Below are positions 1 to 10,755 of a DNA stretch of 64,000 bases, one piece after another. The DNA lies in the NCBI RefSeq assembly GCF_000801105.2, contig NC_079511.1, forward strand, positions 24,079,792 to 24,143,791, written 5' to 3'. The notes under the pieces were generated by a model. It saw only the letters and a list, made by a program, of their open reading frames with translations. It had not been told where the DNA came from and ran no database searches. Position 1 is the first letter of the stretch; the number at the start of each line of letters is the position of its first letter. Source of the DNA: Raphanus sativus. Taxonomy: Eukaryota; Streptophyta; Magnoliopsida; Brassicales; Brassicaceae. Both the position numbers and the translations under genes were made by a program.

Positions 1-306
1 CGTTTTCTTTCTTTCCAAAAGATAAAATATTTACTGATGAGCCCTTTTATTAATTACTTTCATTTCAAATTACCTTTAAAAGGAAACTTTTGCATCCCTG
101 GTCCATCTCCTCTTCAACCTGCAACATCATTTCTGACTTTCTTCAAACGTTAACTCACAAAAAGACAGAGACCAAAACTTTCTCTTCCATCTTCATCTTC
201 TCCAGAGATAGAGAGACAGAAAAGAACAAAACTTTATCTTCCAGCTTCATCTTCGTTTCCTTGTGAAAAGAACCCATTTTTCAAAAACCCCTGTTTCACC
301 ACCTCC
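1..306 (+). promoter_or_regulatory. 5' flank and leader of PMD copy 1
   Basis: This is non-coding sequence ahead of the first PMD gene. It is recognisably homologous to the flanks of the other two copies (about 20520-20856 and 32740-33028). All three carry a TGCATCCC element, a CTTTCTTCA stretch and A/G-rich runs before the ATG, so the upstream region was duplicated with the genes. No TATA box was assigned. Confidence 0.5.
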
Positions 307-2928
307 ATGGACGACTCTGAATCTTCTCTTCCGGACTTAAAGGCTCTGTCTTTGAGCGTTTCCTTCCCTGGGTGGAGAAAGGCGACCCCAGCTTTCAAGT
401 CTTGGGCTATAAATATGTCATCTTTGCACAGACCCACATGGCAAAAAGCTGGAATCTTTGAAGCAGTTATAGCATCCATGAAAGTATTCGACAAAAACAA
501 AGATCTCGTTCTGGGTATTTCTGAGAGATGGTGTCCCGACACCAAAACCTTCCTCTTCCCCTGGGGTGAAGCAACGGTAACGTTAGAGGATGTCATGGTT
601 CTTCTAGGGTTCTCTGTTTTGGGTTCCCCTGTTTTCGCTCCTCTGGATGGCTCAGGAGAGAAGACTGTGAGGGAACTGGGGAAAGAATGGCTCAAGATTA
701 AGAAAGATAACAATGTCAGTTTCGTAACTCAAGTCACATGGACGGGGAGGTTCATGGGCAGTGGGGATGAGCTTGAGCATGCGGCTTTTCTTGCGTTGTG
801 GCTTAGCTACTTTGTGTTCCCAACAAAGTATAGCCATCTTGTTAGACCTGTTTTGCCAATTGCTGTTCATCTTTCGAGAGGTACTAGGATTGCTCTTGCT
901 CCACCTGTTCTTGCTCACCTTTATGAGGAGCTCACTCTATTGAAAGACCACATCAGAGGTTTCAACATGGCAATAGGGGTTAACACCAAACTTGAGTTGA
1001 GTTCATTGTTTAAGTTGGTTCAAGTTTGGACATGGGAGAGGTTCAGGGAGCTACGTCCCAACAACAGTAATCTGTTGCTGCAAGGTGAGCCAAGGTTGGC
1101 TCTTTGGGATGAAGAGAAACTAACGAGAACAAGGAGCACTGTGAGGAAGAGTACAAAGAACATTGTGAGGAAGATACTGGCAAACTCGACGATGGATAGT
1201 TTTGAGTGGCGTCCCTACACAAAAGCTGTGAAGAACTGGACGTTTCCTCTGTTTTACCCTGAGGAAGCAATGTGGGTTCCTGTTGGTCCTGATCTTGATG
1301 AGGAGCTCATCTCCTTTGCTAGATGCGTCAAGGTGTCTGAGCTCATTGGAATTCACAGTGTGGAACACTACTTTCCAAACCGAGTTGCTTCACAGTTTGG
1401 ATTGCTTCAGGATGTTCCTTGTCCTGTTAACATGAACAACCTCTTCAAAGAGGCAGCTTGGGATGAGTACAGCAAGCCTATTGATGGATTGAGATTGTAC
1501 ATCCCTTCTCGTTCTTCAGTTTCTTGTTTTACTTCAATGTTCTGCGAGTGGTGGAGGAAGAATAATCGAGCTGCTGAATCATTGACACCAAGAAACATCA
1601 TAGGTGATGGTGATGATGATACATCTGAGCCTGTTCCTTCTTGTTCTAAGAAACAGAAGTCAATGAAGCGAGTTTGTAAGGACAGTGAGAGTCATATGGT
1701 TCCATCAGAGAAGGATGAGGAAGATGATAGCTTAACCATTGCTCAAGTAATGAGTTTGAGAAAGAAGAATAAAGCTATGTGCTGCTCATCTGATGAAAAC
1801 CACTCCTTAGATCCTCCTCATAAGGCACTGCCATTAAGAGAAGTGCTTCAAAAGCTGGGAAAAGAGTTTCCTGAAAAACTCAAAAGGTCTAGAGATCTTC
1901 GAACACCGACAGATGTGAGATGCGAGATTGCAGATTCTGGTGGATCAGCTTCAAGAGAAGCGCCACTTAATGAGCTGTTTCAGAAGGAGGAAGTAGTGAA
2001 GAGGAAGACAGAGCATATGGGAGACATGCGAGCTCCTAACATTACCACAGCTGAGATGGTCATAGACAAAGAGAAAAGTGTAAGAGATGATAGCTTAACC
2101 ATTGCTAAGAAGAATACAATTATGTGTTCATCTGATGAAAACCACTCCTTAGATCCTCCTCCTAAAGTGTTGCCGTTAAGAGAAGCGGTTCAAAAGCTGG
2201 GAAAAGAGTTTCCTGCAGAACTCAAAAGGTCTAGATATCTTAGAACACCTACAAATGTGAGATCCGAGATATCAGATTCTGGTGGATCAGCTTCAAGAGA
2301 AGTTCCACTTAATGAGTTGTGTCAGACGGAAGTAGAACTGAAGAGGAAGAGTGAGCATTTGGGAGACAATCAAGCTCGTGAGATGGTCATAGACAGAGAG
2401 AAAGGTGTAAGAGATGCTTCTAAGTCACTTGGGAAAAGAAACAATAGACTTGAGGCAGATAACAAAGATTCATGGATCTGTCAAAAGGTTGCTCATGAAG
2501 ATGAAACTGTAGCACCACTAAAAATCAAGAAAAGGAGTGAAGAAGAAAAAACTGGAAACAAAGCAGTGAAGAATACGGTTCTAAGATCAGCTAGTGGTAA
2601 CAACTCTTCAGATCCTCCTCTTGGGGCTAATGGAGTAGCAGACTGTAATGATGAGGTTGATGTAAATGGAATTAAGGCTGAGAAAAAGAAGACTGTAGTC
2701 GGCGATGGAACTAAGGGAGCAAAGTGTTTGGTCCATGAAAATGGAGAAAACCAGAGATCCAATGAGAAGGAAGATGTTGATGAAAGTCTGAAGCAAAAAG
2801 ATCTTGCAATAGATGAGCTAGCACTGAGCCTAGAGGCACGTATGATGAAGGTGGAGAAGACTTTGGCAAAGATCAGAGAATGGAAAACCATAGAAAGAAA
2901 CCAGGCCAGAAATGTAATTACTGTTTAG
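307..2928 (+). CDS. Plant mobile domain protein, copy 1 (873 aa, intact)
   Basis: This is an intronless ORF of 873 aa. The N-terminal ~390 residues are a plant mobile domain (PMD; 'aminotransferase-like, plant mobile domain' family), with the conserved block FPWGEATVTLEDVMVLLG at about residues 84-101. PMD proteins such as Arabidopsis MAIN and MAIL1 are nuclear factors acting in gene expression and transposon silencing; the domain is also carried by transposons. The role of this subgroup (like AT1G51538/AT1G50750) is unknown. The C-terminal half is charged, Lys/Glu/Ser-rich and probably disordered, and ends in a short helical segment (EARMMKVEKTLAKIREW). It holds an internal tandem duplication of 121 codons (about 1723-2085 and 2086-2415) that copy 2 lacks. 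The ATG at 307 is chosen because the paralogues start at the matching point. It may be host or transposon-derived; the family call is firm. Confidence 0.85.
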   Translation: MDDSESSLPDLKALSLSVSFPGWRKATPAFKSWAINMSSLHRPTWQKAGIFEAVIASMKVFDKNKDLVLGISERWCPDTKTFLFPWGEATVTLEDVMVLLGFSVLGSPVFAPLDGSGEKTVRELGKEWLKIKKDNNVSFVTQVTWTGRFMGSGDELEHAAFLALWLSYFVFPTKYSHLVRPVLPIAVHLSRGTRIALAPPVLAHLYEELTLLKDHIRGFNMAIGVNTKLELSSLFKLVQVWTWERFRELRPNNSNLLLQGEPRLALWDEEKLTRTRSTVRKSTKNIVRKILANSTMDSFEWRPYTKAVKNWTFPLFYPEEAMWVPVGPDLDEELISFARCVKVSELIGIHSVEHYFPNRVASQFGLLQDVPCPVNMNNLFKEAAWDEYSKPIDGLRLYIPSRSSVSCFTSMFCEWWRKNNRAAESLTPRNIIGDGDDDTSEPVPSCSKKQKSMKRVCKDSESHMVPSEKDEEDDSLTIAQVMSLRKKNKAMCCSSDENHSLDPPHKALPLREVLQKLGKEFPEKLKRSRDLRTPTDVRCEIADSGGSASREAPLNELFQKEEVVKRKTEHMGDMRAPNITTAEMVIDKEKSVRDDSLTIAKKNTIMCSSDENHSLDPPPKVLPLREAVQKLGKEFPAELKRSRYLRTPTNVRSEISDSGGSASREVPLNELCQTEVELKRKSEHLGDNQAREMVIDREKGVRDASKSLGKRNNRLEADNKDSWICQKVAHEDETVAPLKIKKRSEEEKTGNKAVKNTVLRSASGNNSSDPPLGANGVADCNDEVDVNGIKAEKKKTVVGDGTKGAKCLVHENGENQRSNEKEDVDESLKQKDLAIDELALSLEARMMKVEKTLAKIREWKTIERNQARNVITV
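1723..2415 (+). repeat. In-frame 363-bp tandem duplication inside PMD copy 1
   Basis: Two head-to-tail units begin with codons for DDSLTIA at 1723 and 2086, a period of 363 bp (121 codons), so the frame is kept. The first unit reads REVLQKLGKEFPEKLKRSR like PMD copy 2. The second reads REAVQKLGKEFPAELKRSR like PMD copy 3. Confidence 0.8.
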
Positions 2929-3779
2929 GATCTCATGGAAATAAAACCAACAATGTCACACGTTCTCAACTGTTTTGTTTTGTTATTTTGCATAATGTTC
3001 AGAACTTTCTTATTAGAGACACTGAAGTTTTGGTCTGTTTTGATTTAATATATACTTGAAATATCTCTCAGTTTGGAGGAGAATCATTACTTTCGCTTTT
3101 GTTCCATCAAACTATCTCAGCTATTGATTTCCATATGATGCAGAGATGCATTGTCATGATATCTCTGTGTGATAGTTTGGTTGCGGTGCTAATGGTTATT
3201 ATTTTCTCTGTTTGCTTTGAGAAATTAACCTATTGGCAGCGAGAATCTGGCAATGACAAGCGCAAATGTGGAGATTGTGGTTCCTCAAACATACTTAGGC
3301 AATGTCTATGGGTGAGCACTGCAGTAACCTGAACTATATATTTTGCAGGTATCTTGTAACTCATCTAGTAACCTGAATTACATTATCAAAGACGATTTGA
3401 AAGGCTCCATCTTAATGTAGTTTGTAAACCTAAGCACAAAGGTATCAGGTGCAAATGTGGTTCTGATTTGTGAATAAATCAACGATGGCAGCAAGGCATC
3501 ACACTGTTTGCTCCATGAAGCAGTTCTTTAAAAGTGTTTGTATCTGCTTCTTTTCTAGGTTTGGTTTTCATGCTTAGTAACTATGTTTGGCAGACTGTTT
3601 CATTTGTATCTATTGAACATAGCAATGAACTAAGAACAAAGAGATAGCTAATATCTCCTTAAATAGACCTAATATTGTACAAAAAAAATCAAATCGAAAC
3701 AAACCTCAAAACTAGTCGTTCCTATCTCCTATAGTATAGGAAGGACTTTTTCATCCTAGACTTAGTAGTCAACGTAGTC
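2929..3779 (+). other. PMD 3' flank, duplicated
   Basis: This non-coding segment follows PMD copy 1 and is repeated, with small indels, after copy 2 (about 23206-24035). Both carry a short translatable stretch with CGDCGSSN and, further on, RCKCG. That could be a decayed zinc-binding exon or 3' UTR. No gene is called. Confidence 0.5.
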
Positions 3780-3796
3780 TTATCATATGGGAGAAG

Positions 3797-4020
3797 ATGG
3801 CAGTTTCAGCGGTTCTCCAAGCAGTTGCTGCATCCACTCTCAAAATCATTAAAGACTCAAATCTAGTCATGGGTGTTGCTGAGAGATGGTCTCCTGAAAC
3901 CAAAACCTTCATCTTCCCTTGGGGAGAAGCAACGGTAATATTAGAGGATGTCATGGTTCTTCTAGGCTTCTCTGTTTTGGGTTCCCCTGTTTTTGCTCCT
4001 CTGGATGGCTCAGGAGAGAA
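3797..4020 (+). pseudogene. PMD fragment 1b
   Basis: A fragment of about 75 codons matches the PMD core (RWSPETKTFIFPWGEATV, then the VMVLLGFSVLGSPVFAPLDG block). It lacks the N-terminus and everything after SGEK, where unrelated sequence begins. Its wording (WSPETKTF) is closer to the fragment at 12.0 kb than to the full-length copies, so these two share an ancestor. It is surrounded by kinase fragments. Confidence 0.8.
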
Positions 4021-4837
4021 GGTCCTATCAAAAACAATTGGCACCACAACAAGACAGATGTCCAGTCTTTGGATCAGTTTTTATCTTCTTGTTGACATGA
4101 GATACCCATCAAACCATAATTCAGATTTTGTCTTCTCAGCTTCAGATACATTAACAAAAATCTGCACCTTGAGTCTGAGAACAACAACCCTTTCATGCAA
4201 AACCTGCAATCATCCTCTGTTTTAAGAGTTCTATCATACTCTAGCATAGATTCTGTCAGAATTTTGAGATATTTCTCGTCCATTAATAACCGCAAGCTCA
4301 AGAGACTTCATTGCAAAAGAATCTCCAGAAACAACCTGAGATCACCAAAACCTCGCTGGCTCTTAACCAAGAACAGTAAGGACACTGTGAAGAGCCTCAG
4401 AAGCAATTATCTTATCATCAGAAAGGTACAGCCAATAGGACACACGTTTTGACTTGACACATGTTCTCATTTTGCTTTTTTTGTTTTTTTTTTTTCAAAG
4501 AACCTTCAAAGACTTATCATTTTATTTTATCAACTGCATCTGGACTTCCACGCCTTCGTGTTTGAAGACTATCATTTAAGAATTATAAGAAGCCAAGTTC
4601 TGCAAACTCTGGAATCTCTGCGAGCAACCTGCTCTCCAAAGACAATCTCTGTAAGATCTGTAATTAACTTCTGTTCAAAGAGCTGATGTATCCTCGTACT
4701 TAACAATGAAATGACGTTTTTTAACTTAACGACTCCATAATGTTCTTGCAACCAGAAACCCTTTCAAGTACATGTTGAGTTGGTTTCTATCATTAAGACT
4801 GAAACCTCCGCTAGATTTTCTATCATCCACAAATGCA
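4021..4837. other. Unassigned sequence within the gene-fragment patch
   Basis: No intact gene is visible. On the minus strand, 4180-4450 can be read with few stops (IASEALHSVLTVLGQEP and later SLELAVINGREISQNS), which looks like decayed coding sequence. I do not recognise the family. It lies between a PMD fragment and a receptor-kinase fragment. Confidence 0.3.
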
Positions 4838-5240
4838 TCAGACCCTTTTAGTCAGATATAATCCTTCAGACTTGCTGCAGCAATAACCCATCGACTTACC
4901 AGGATGTCTAAGTTTAACCTTTCCAAGCATCTTAGCTTCTCTGTTGAAGCTTTTGTCCAATATGAGATCATCTTTCCAGAAAATCTTCTTCTTGACAGCA
5001 ACGTCTCTTGCCGTTCTCAAGCTCCACCTTGTAAATCTTCTCAACACTCCTCCCCGTTATAGTCGGTTGGTTGCTTCTGTTCATCTCCAAACCATCTAAT
5101 GTCCAGTCTCCTGGAGCAGGTTTGGTAGATATTGCTCCAACGCAATCTAATTAGTAATGGCGCACTTCCAGATGGCTTAACGAAGCCACCTTTGTCTCCC
5201 TCCATTTCAGGTAAGACGTTATCTATTCTCATTTTGATTT
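4838..5240 (-). pseudogene. Receptor kinase fragment, GSO1/GSO2-like
   Basis: Minus-strand translation, with at least two frameshifts, gives the start of an LRR receptor kinase domain: DIRW, then a shifted MEAT-like segment, then VAVKKKIFWKDDLILDKSFN, then LRHPGKSMGYCCSKSEGLYL. These match the juxtamembrane and kinase N-lobe of GSO1/GSO2-type kinases, including the catalytic lysine of VAVKK. The C-lobe and LRRs are absent. It is a dead fragment oriented opposite to its neighbours. Confidence 0.75.
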
Positions 5241-5279
5241 GTCATTAGACTAGCAAAATAGCAATAACAGGTGAGTATT

Positions 5280-5885
5280 GTTGCAAACCAGATATGGTGC
5301 TGAAACGAGGAAGTATTGGCTGCCACTGCGTGTATCCCTATAAAGCTGGACATCCTTCTCTTGAATGTTTCAGATACTCCCAGCTGGAACATGTTCCTGA
5401 TCGAATTTGCTTCCCAGCTTGGTCTCCTACCTCACCAAATTGAGCTGATCAACTTCTATATGCTAAGCTTATCAAGGATGAACATTTCCATGGATATCAC
5501 GCCTCATTCTGGTATTAGTTTCTCAGCGAGTCAAACTTTACTTGGTTTGAGGCCCCTGCACCTTCTCAAAGTAAAATGCTTTTCTGAGAGTATATCAACA
5601 TCATGATTCTTTACATTTGTATTAAGAAACGTTCTTATTCTTATCTTTGCTGTAGCCGCTGGTGTGCTCATCACTGCTATAATCTCTGTGCTTATCATTT
5701 TCTCTCGTGCAATTAACTTTGTTGTTCTTTTGCTTGATCACATCTTCCTTCCTTTCAGTAAAACCAAGGATCCTGGAAGCAGCTTCATCAGGGGGATCAC
5801 TTCCCCACCCAGCAAAAGTACACGGTTTCTGTCATATGAAGAACTCAAGGAGGCGACAAGCAACTTTGAAGCTGCCAGCATCTAG
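5280..5885 (+). pseudogene. Receptor-like kinase fragment, At4g02010/ALE2-like
   Basis: Three exon-like pieces on the plus strand match the ectodomain, transmembrane and juxtamembrane parts of an At4g02010-type receptor kinase. About 5290-5530 encodes SIGCHCVYP, LDILLLNVSDTPSWNMF and QLGLLPHQIELINFYMLSLS. About 5655-5715 encodes a transmembrane helix (LITAIISVLIIFSRA). About 5760-5885 encodes STRFLSYEELKEATSNFEAA. Sequence between the pieces resembles introns, so genomic DNA rather than cDNA was captured. The kinase domain is missing after the juxtamembrane motif. Confidence 0.8.
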
Positions 5886-6179
5886 TCTTGACAACTTAAC
5901 ATAGACCTTTCCATATAAGCGAAAAAGGACACCAAGTTTTGCAGTATGAATTCAACAAAATTGATGTAGATGGAACTTTTATATGGATCTAACGGAAGTC
6001 ATTATTATGCACATACCTCAACAAAAAAAAAAGATTATATCTTTGCAATCTCCTCAGACCTCCTAAAGCACAAACCTGGAAAAAAAAATCAAATTAATTA
6101 GTCTTGACTTACATGACTGGATGGTTCTCGGTTCACATTTTCTTTATCTAATCCGCATTCTAAAATCAAACCCATGGGT
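5886..6179. other. Intergenic, no feature seen
   Basis: AT-rich sequence between the kinase fragment and the hairpin array. Nothing recognisable. Confidence 0.4.
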
Positions 6180-8765
6180 AGGTTTTTTTTCCCTTCTACA
6201 AGTCTTTGAAACCCATGTGTTACTCTTTTGACTTATGACTTTCTCTAAACCGTTGGTGTTTTTTCTTTTCACCTAACGAGTCTTTTTAAAACTGTTGTCA
6301 AAGACTTCTCTAAGCTGTTGGTTCATTATATTCATCCAACAGAATGAAAATCAACCCATAGTTTTCACTTTAAAGCCCTTGTGGAGAGGTAAGCGAACAG
6401 AAATAAATCTTGCTTAGTAGTATTCGCTGGTCGTTTTATTCCATCCAGCAAATCTATAACCGACAGTTTTCAAGACTCTCGTAAGCTGTGGTTGGTTTTT
6501 ACCATCCCCACCAAGACTTTTGACCCCTCTTTTGTCTAAAAGACTAACCGTGTGTAGCAAAGTAAGAGGTCTGCTTTCAATTTGTAGCTTTCTGTCTTAA
6601 AGACTTTTGTAAACTGTGTGTAGCAAAGCAAGAGGTCTAAGTACACTTTCCATCGCCTGACTTGTCATAAAAGTCACAAAGACTTTTTGTCAGCCGTGTG
6701 GGTAAGTAAAGTTTTTTCCCAGTCAAATGGTTTTTCGGTTCCCATTCGTAGTCTATCTCCTCTAAGGACATATTTCATCTATATATGTCTTTTGGCCGAC
6801 ATGTCTTATTCTTATATGTCATTAAGTTTTTGTAAGCTGTGTGTCTTTGAATCTTATGTCTTTGTCCAAATACTTTTTTTGTAAGCCGTGGGTAAATTAA
6901 GGACTTTGTCTGAGACAAAACTTTGGTAAGCCTTTGTAAAGCCGTGGGTAGTGTGACTAGTGAATTATATGTCATCTATGTCTTTGTCCAAAGACTTTTG
7001 TAAGTCTTTGCCTTGAGACTTTAGTAAATACTTTTGTAAGTCTTTGTCTAAGACTTTAGTAAGCCGTGGGTAGTGAACTAGTGAATCTGTTTTGCAAGTC
7101 TTTGTCTTGAGACTTTAGTAACTACTTTTGTAAGTCTTTGTCTGAGACTTTAGTAAGCCTTGTGAACTAGTGAATCTGTTTTTAATTTGTAGTCTTTTTG
7201 ACCTGACCCTTGATCGTTTAACCCCAGTTTATCCAACTAATCAAAAACAGGATTTCTTAAGCCGTGGGTAGTAAAGACTATTAAGCCATGGGACTTTTAA
7301 CTTGACATGTCTTATGTCTTGTGTCTTTGTCTTAATACTTTTACTTTTGCAAGTCTGTCTTAACACTTGCAAGCCGTGGGTAATAAATAAATAAAAGATC
7401 TGTTTTTAACTTATAGTCTTTGTAAGACTTGTAAGTGTTGGTCGTTATACACCATTCCATCCAAATAATCAAATCATGTTTTCTTAAGCCGTGGGTTGTA
7501 AAGACTTTTAGACTGGTTCTAACATGTCTTATATGTCTTTTGTCTAAACTCTAAAAGACTTTGTAAGCCGTGGGTCTTTTAACTAACATGCCTTAGATGT
7601 CTTTGTCTAAAGAGTTGTATGTAAGCCGTGGGTCTTTTTAACTGACATATCTTATACATCTTTGTCTAAGACTTGTAAGCCGTGGGTCTATTATCTGACA
7701 TGCCTTGTACGTCTTTGTCTAAAGACTTGTGTAAGGCGAGGACAGTGAGATAAGGAACTGTTTTTGATATGCAGTCTTTGTCTAGAGACTTCTAAGCCGT
7801 GGGTGGTAGTAAAGACTTTTAAGCCGTGTGTATATTAACTTGACATGTCTTATATGTCTTTGTCTAAAGACTTGTAAGTTGTGGGTTTTTTAACTGACAT
7901 GTCTTGTCAATGTAAGCTGTGGGTAGTAGTAAAATAAGGATCTGTTTTTGATTTCTCAAGTCTTTTTTCTTAAAGACTGTCTTAAACTCTTGATCCCTAT
8001 ACTCCCATTTCATCCAAATAAATTTTCTGTAAGCCGTGTGTAAGTTAAAATATAAAGATCTGTTTTTGATTTTAGTCTTTTGTCTTAAAGACCATTGGTC
8101 GTTTATTCCATCCAAATAATCAAAAACAGATGTTTCTTAAGCCATGGATAAGTGAAAGTCTCTCCTTGTCTTAAAAGACTTTTTTTAAGCCGAGGGTAAT
8201 AAGTTTCCTTTTGGGACAGCAAAGGGACAATCAAGCCGTGGATGTAAGTAAACTAAAGATCTGTTTTTTGATTTCTCAAGTCTTTTGTCTTAAAACTTTC
8301 TTAACCATTGGTCGTTATAATCCGTCCCAAAAATCAAAAACAGATCTTTTTTCAAGCCGTGGGTTAGTAAAGGCATCTTCTTGTCTTAAAAGACATCTTT
8401 AAACCGTGGGTATTAAGTTTCCTTTAGGGGCAGCAAAGGGACAATCAAACCGTGGGTGTAAGTCAAATAAAGATCTGTTTTTGATTTCTCAAGTCTCTTG
8501 TCTTAAAGACCTTTTTAACCATTGGTCTTTATAATAATCAAAAACAGATCTTTTTAAGCCGTGGGTAAATTAAAAATAAGGATCTGTTTTTGATTTCTAA
8601 AGTCTTTTGTCTTAAAGACTTTCTTAACCATTGCTTTTATGTTATAAATCCATCCAAATAATCAAAAATATATCCTTTTCAAGCCGGGGGTTAGTAATTC
8701 TTGTCTTAAAAGACCTTTTTTTAAAGCCGTCGGTAATATGTTTCCTATAGAGGCAGCGAAGGGAC
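6180..8765. repeat. Degenerate array of nested inverted repeats (AAGCCGTGGGT array)
   Basis: About 2.6 kb is built from diverged short units. The motif AAGCCGTGGGT recurs at least twelve times (for example near 6883, 7260, 7485, 7566, 7677, 8356, 8555), with many variants to the left. Between occurrences are short self-complementary blocks such as AGTCTTTGTCTAAAGACT. In the right third a larger unit appears: GATCTGTTTTTGATT, the inner palindrome, CCATTGGTCGTT, then AATCAAAAACAGATC, so the outer arms also pair. A 217-bp higher-order repeat with GGACAATCAA is seen at about 8199 and 8416. No ORF of substance is present. Degeneracy grows leftward. Confidence 0.8.
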
Positions 8766-8803
8766 AATGTTCTTCCCAAAATAAGAATCTGACATAAACA
8801 CTA

Positions 8804-9039
8804 CTCCCTCTGTTTTTTAAAGATAGATGTTTTAGAAAAATAAATTGTTTCACAAAGATGTATTTTTTATGTTTACTATACAAAAATTGCAAATTTCAAT
8901 AAAATTGATTGAATTTATTGAAAGACTATTGGTTAAAATGCATTGGAATTTGATAATTTCTAAAAATGATGTATAGTTAATGTGTTTTCTTAATATGTGT
9001 GAAAACACCAAAACATACATCTTTAAAAAACAGAGGGAG
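8804..9039. mobile_element. Stowaway-like MITE (Tc1/mariner-type)
   Basis: A 236-bp element with terminal inverted repeats CTCCCTCTGTTTTTTAAAGA / TCTTTAAAAAACAGAGGGAG, flanked by TA on both sides (8802-8803 and 9040-9041). CTCCCTC termini with a TA target duplication are the Stowaway signature. It has no coding capacity. Confidence 0.85.
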
Positions 9040-9158
9040 TATTAGATTAGTGTCTGTCTAAGTTCTTTTGGGTGGGGGGGGGGGGGTTGAAGTGGAAAAC
9101 CAAAACATAAAAACAAAACAAACCAAAAACAATCGATCTTAGGTTTTCGAAAGAGTTA

Positions 9159-9860
9159 TTTACCTTAATGAGGACAGGTTTCACACGTGGAGGAGTCACT
9201 GCAAGAACATTCTGCTGCTATACAACCCATGTATGCTGTTGTTTTGCCTTTACGTCTTCCATCTCTCTCGATCACCCTGTTTTCTTCTCGTTGTGAAGCT
9301 AACTGAAACAGTAGTAAGATACAGCATAACCACAGATTAAGAACCCTCAAAATAAAACTACAAAAAGAATAAAGACGCAAGCTTAGAAACTATAGCATAA
9401 ACTCTTTACCATTGGTCTAACTAACGACAGGGCTTGTGAGACATAATAATACAAGAATAAGAATTGAACAAACACAAGACTCGTACATTGAGTAGAAAAC
9501 AGAAAGCTAATGAAAAGAGTAAAACAGAGCTTTTCTATCAATTCTTCACAGAGTTTAGTACCAAAAACCAAACAAATCAGGATCCAATCTGTATAAAAAG
9601 AAGACAATCAATCGAACAAAAAAGATTCAAACGAAACCCAAACATTAGAGCGAGAAACCCCAAACCAATCGGGATCGGAATCTGAAAAGATTGAAACCCT
9701 AAAAACAAAAATTGAGATCGAAAATCTTCAAATAAATTTACAATTTGCAGAGAGAGGGAGAGATCGAAACACTTACAATGTTAAATGAATTGGGATCCGT
9801 TTCTGCAAAGTTTGGAAGAGATCGAAACACTTTTACGAATGTTGAGAGTTCTTCAGAGTT
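9159..9860 (-). other. Possible remnant of a spliced minus-strand transcript
   Basis: A plausible donor (CATT|GTAAGTG at about 9783) and acceptor (TTTCAG at about 9316) on the minus strand flank an AT-rich intron-like stretch. The downstream exon can encode a short Cys-rich tail (MGCIAAECSCSDSSTCETC) before TAA, directly followed by GTAAAT. The upstream side is cut by a retroposon at 9913. No family was recognised and coding potential is weak. Confidence 0.2.
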
Positions 9861-9912
9861 TTTTTTCTTTTTTTTTACGATTTGGAAGAGATAGAAAAAT
9901 ATTCTCCCCTTT

Positions 9913-10744
9913 TTTTTTTTTGCCATCTATTGATTTATTACAAGTCATGGCCCAAAACTAGACCAAGCCCGGGAAATATTACAAAAGGCTTATACAAGAC
10001 CCGACTACACTTAAAACAAAAGATCAAAGCCCATTTGATTACAAACTAGACTATAACGGTCCATCGACCCAAGATCAACACAACAGTGATTCGTGCTCAA
10101 ACCTCAACAGCGAGGTAAACACGTGTCGTCAAGTTCTTTCTCCTTCTCCACCGCCGAGAACAATCAATCGGCGTTCCCCGGACACCACATCGGAATCCTC
10201 ACAACCACCATCCCCGGCTGAGCTTCTTCCTATGAGGAGCATCCATCGAACCTACTTCTGGATCTCATCAAGAAGCTTCAAGCCACCAAATACGGGATTA
10301 AACCAGAGCCACCGTCGTCTCACCGTCGCTTCTTTGTCGGAGAAAAAAAACACTCGATCTATACGAGGTCTCTCCCAACGAAATCAAACCGACCGCTCAA
10401 GACACGGATTAGATACCACACCCTACAAAGCCGGCGACGTGAGGCTAAACAAACCTCCACCCCCCAGAATCAAAGCCGGTAACGGCGGAACAAACAGAAA
10501 TTCCCCGTTCCAGAGTCAGATAATCAAAGGAAGAGACACATCGATCTCGATCCTTCATAACCAAACATACACGACAAAAGCAGAAAAAAAAAAGAAAAAC
10601 AACAGAAAACAACAAGAAAAACAACAATCCGGCCGACGGTGGCTGTGGGAGCCCACTCCGTCGGTCGGAAAATACTATTCCCAGCGAAACTTTCTAGAGA
10701 GAAGGTAGAGTAAGAGGCAATCGTTTAAATCGACAAGACTCTCG
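9913..10744 (-). mobile_element. Short non-LTR retroposon with poly(A), copy 1
   Basis: A GC-rich ~830-bp insert on the minus strand ends in poly(A), seen as a T run starting near 9910. It is flanked by an 11-bp direct repeat TTCTCCCCTTT (9902-9912 and 10745-10755), a target-site duplication typical of LINE/SINE-type insertion. It shares a CCGACCGACGG(C)AGTGGGCTC-type block and its size with the element at 25746-26585, so both are one family. ORFs inside it are not convincing. A truncated LINE or a SINE-like retroposon are both possible. Confidence 0.65.
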
Positions 10745-10755
10745 TTCTCCCCTTT

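Noticed and set aside
234..713. Minus-strand ORF antisense to PMD copy 1, conserved at 3.8, 12.0, 21.0 and 33.1 kb
   Set aside because: It recurs only because the sense PMD coding sequence is conserved. No initiation context or domain of its own.
2493..2891. Antisense ORF over the PMD C-terminus (also near 22746-23168)
   Set aside because: Low-complexity Ser/Phe/Leu shadow of Lys/Glu-rich sense codons.
6180..8765. Regularly repeated array considered as CRISPR-like
   Set aside because: Plant genome, degenerate units, no unique equal-length spacers and no cas genes.
10232..10708. 158-codon plus-strand ORF
   Set aside because: Lies antisense within the poly(A) retroposon, is basic low complexity, and has no recognisable domain.
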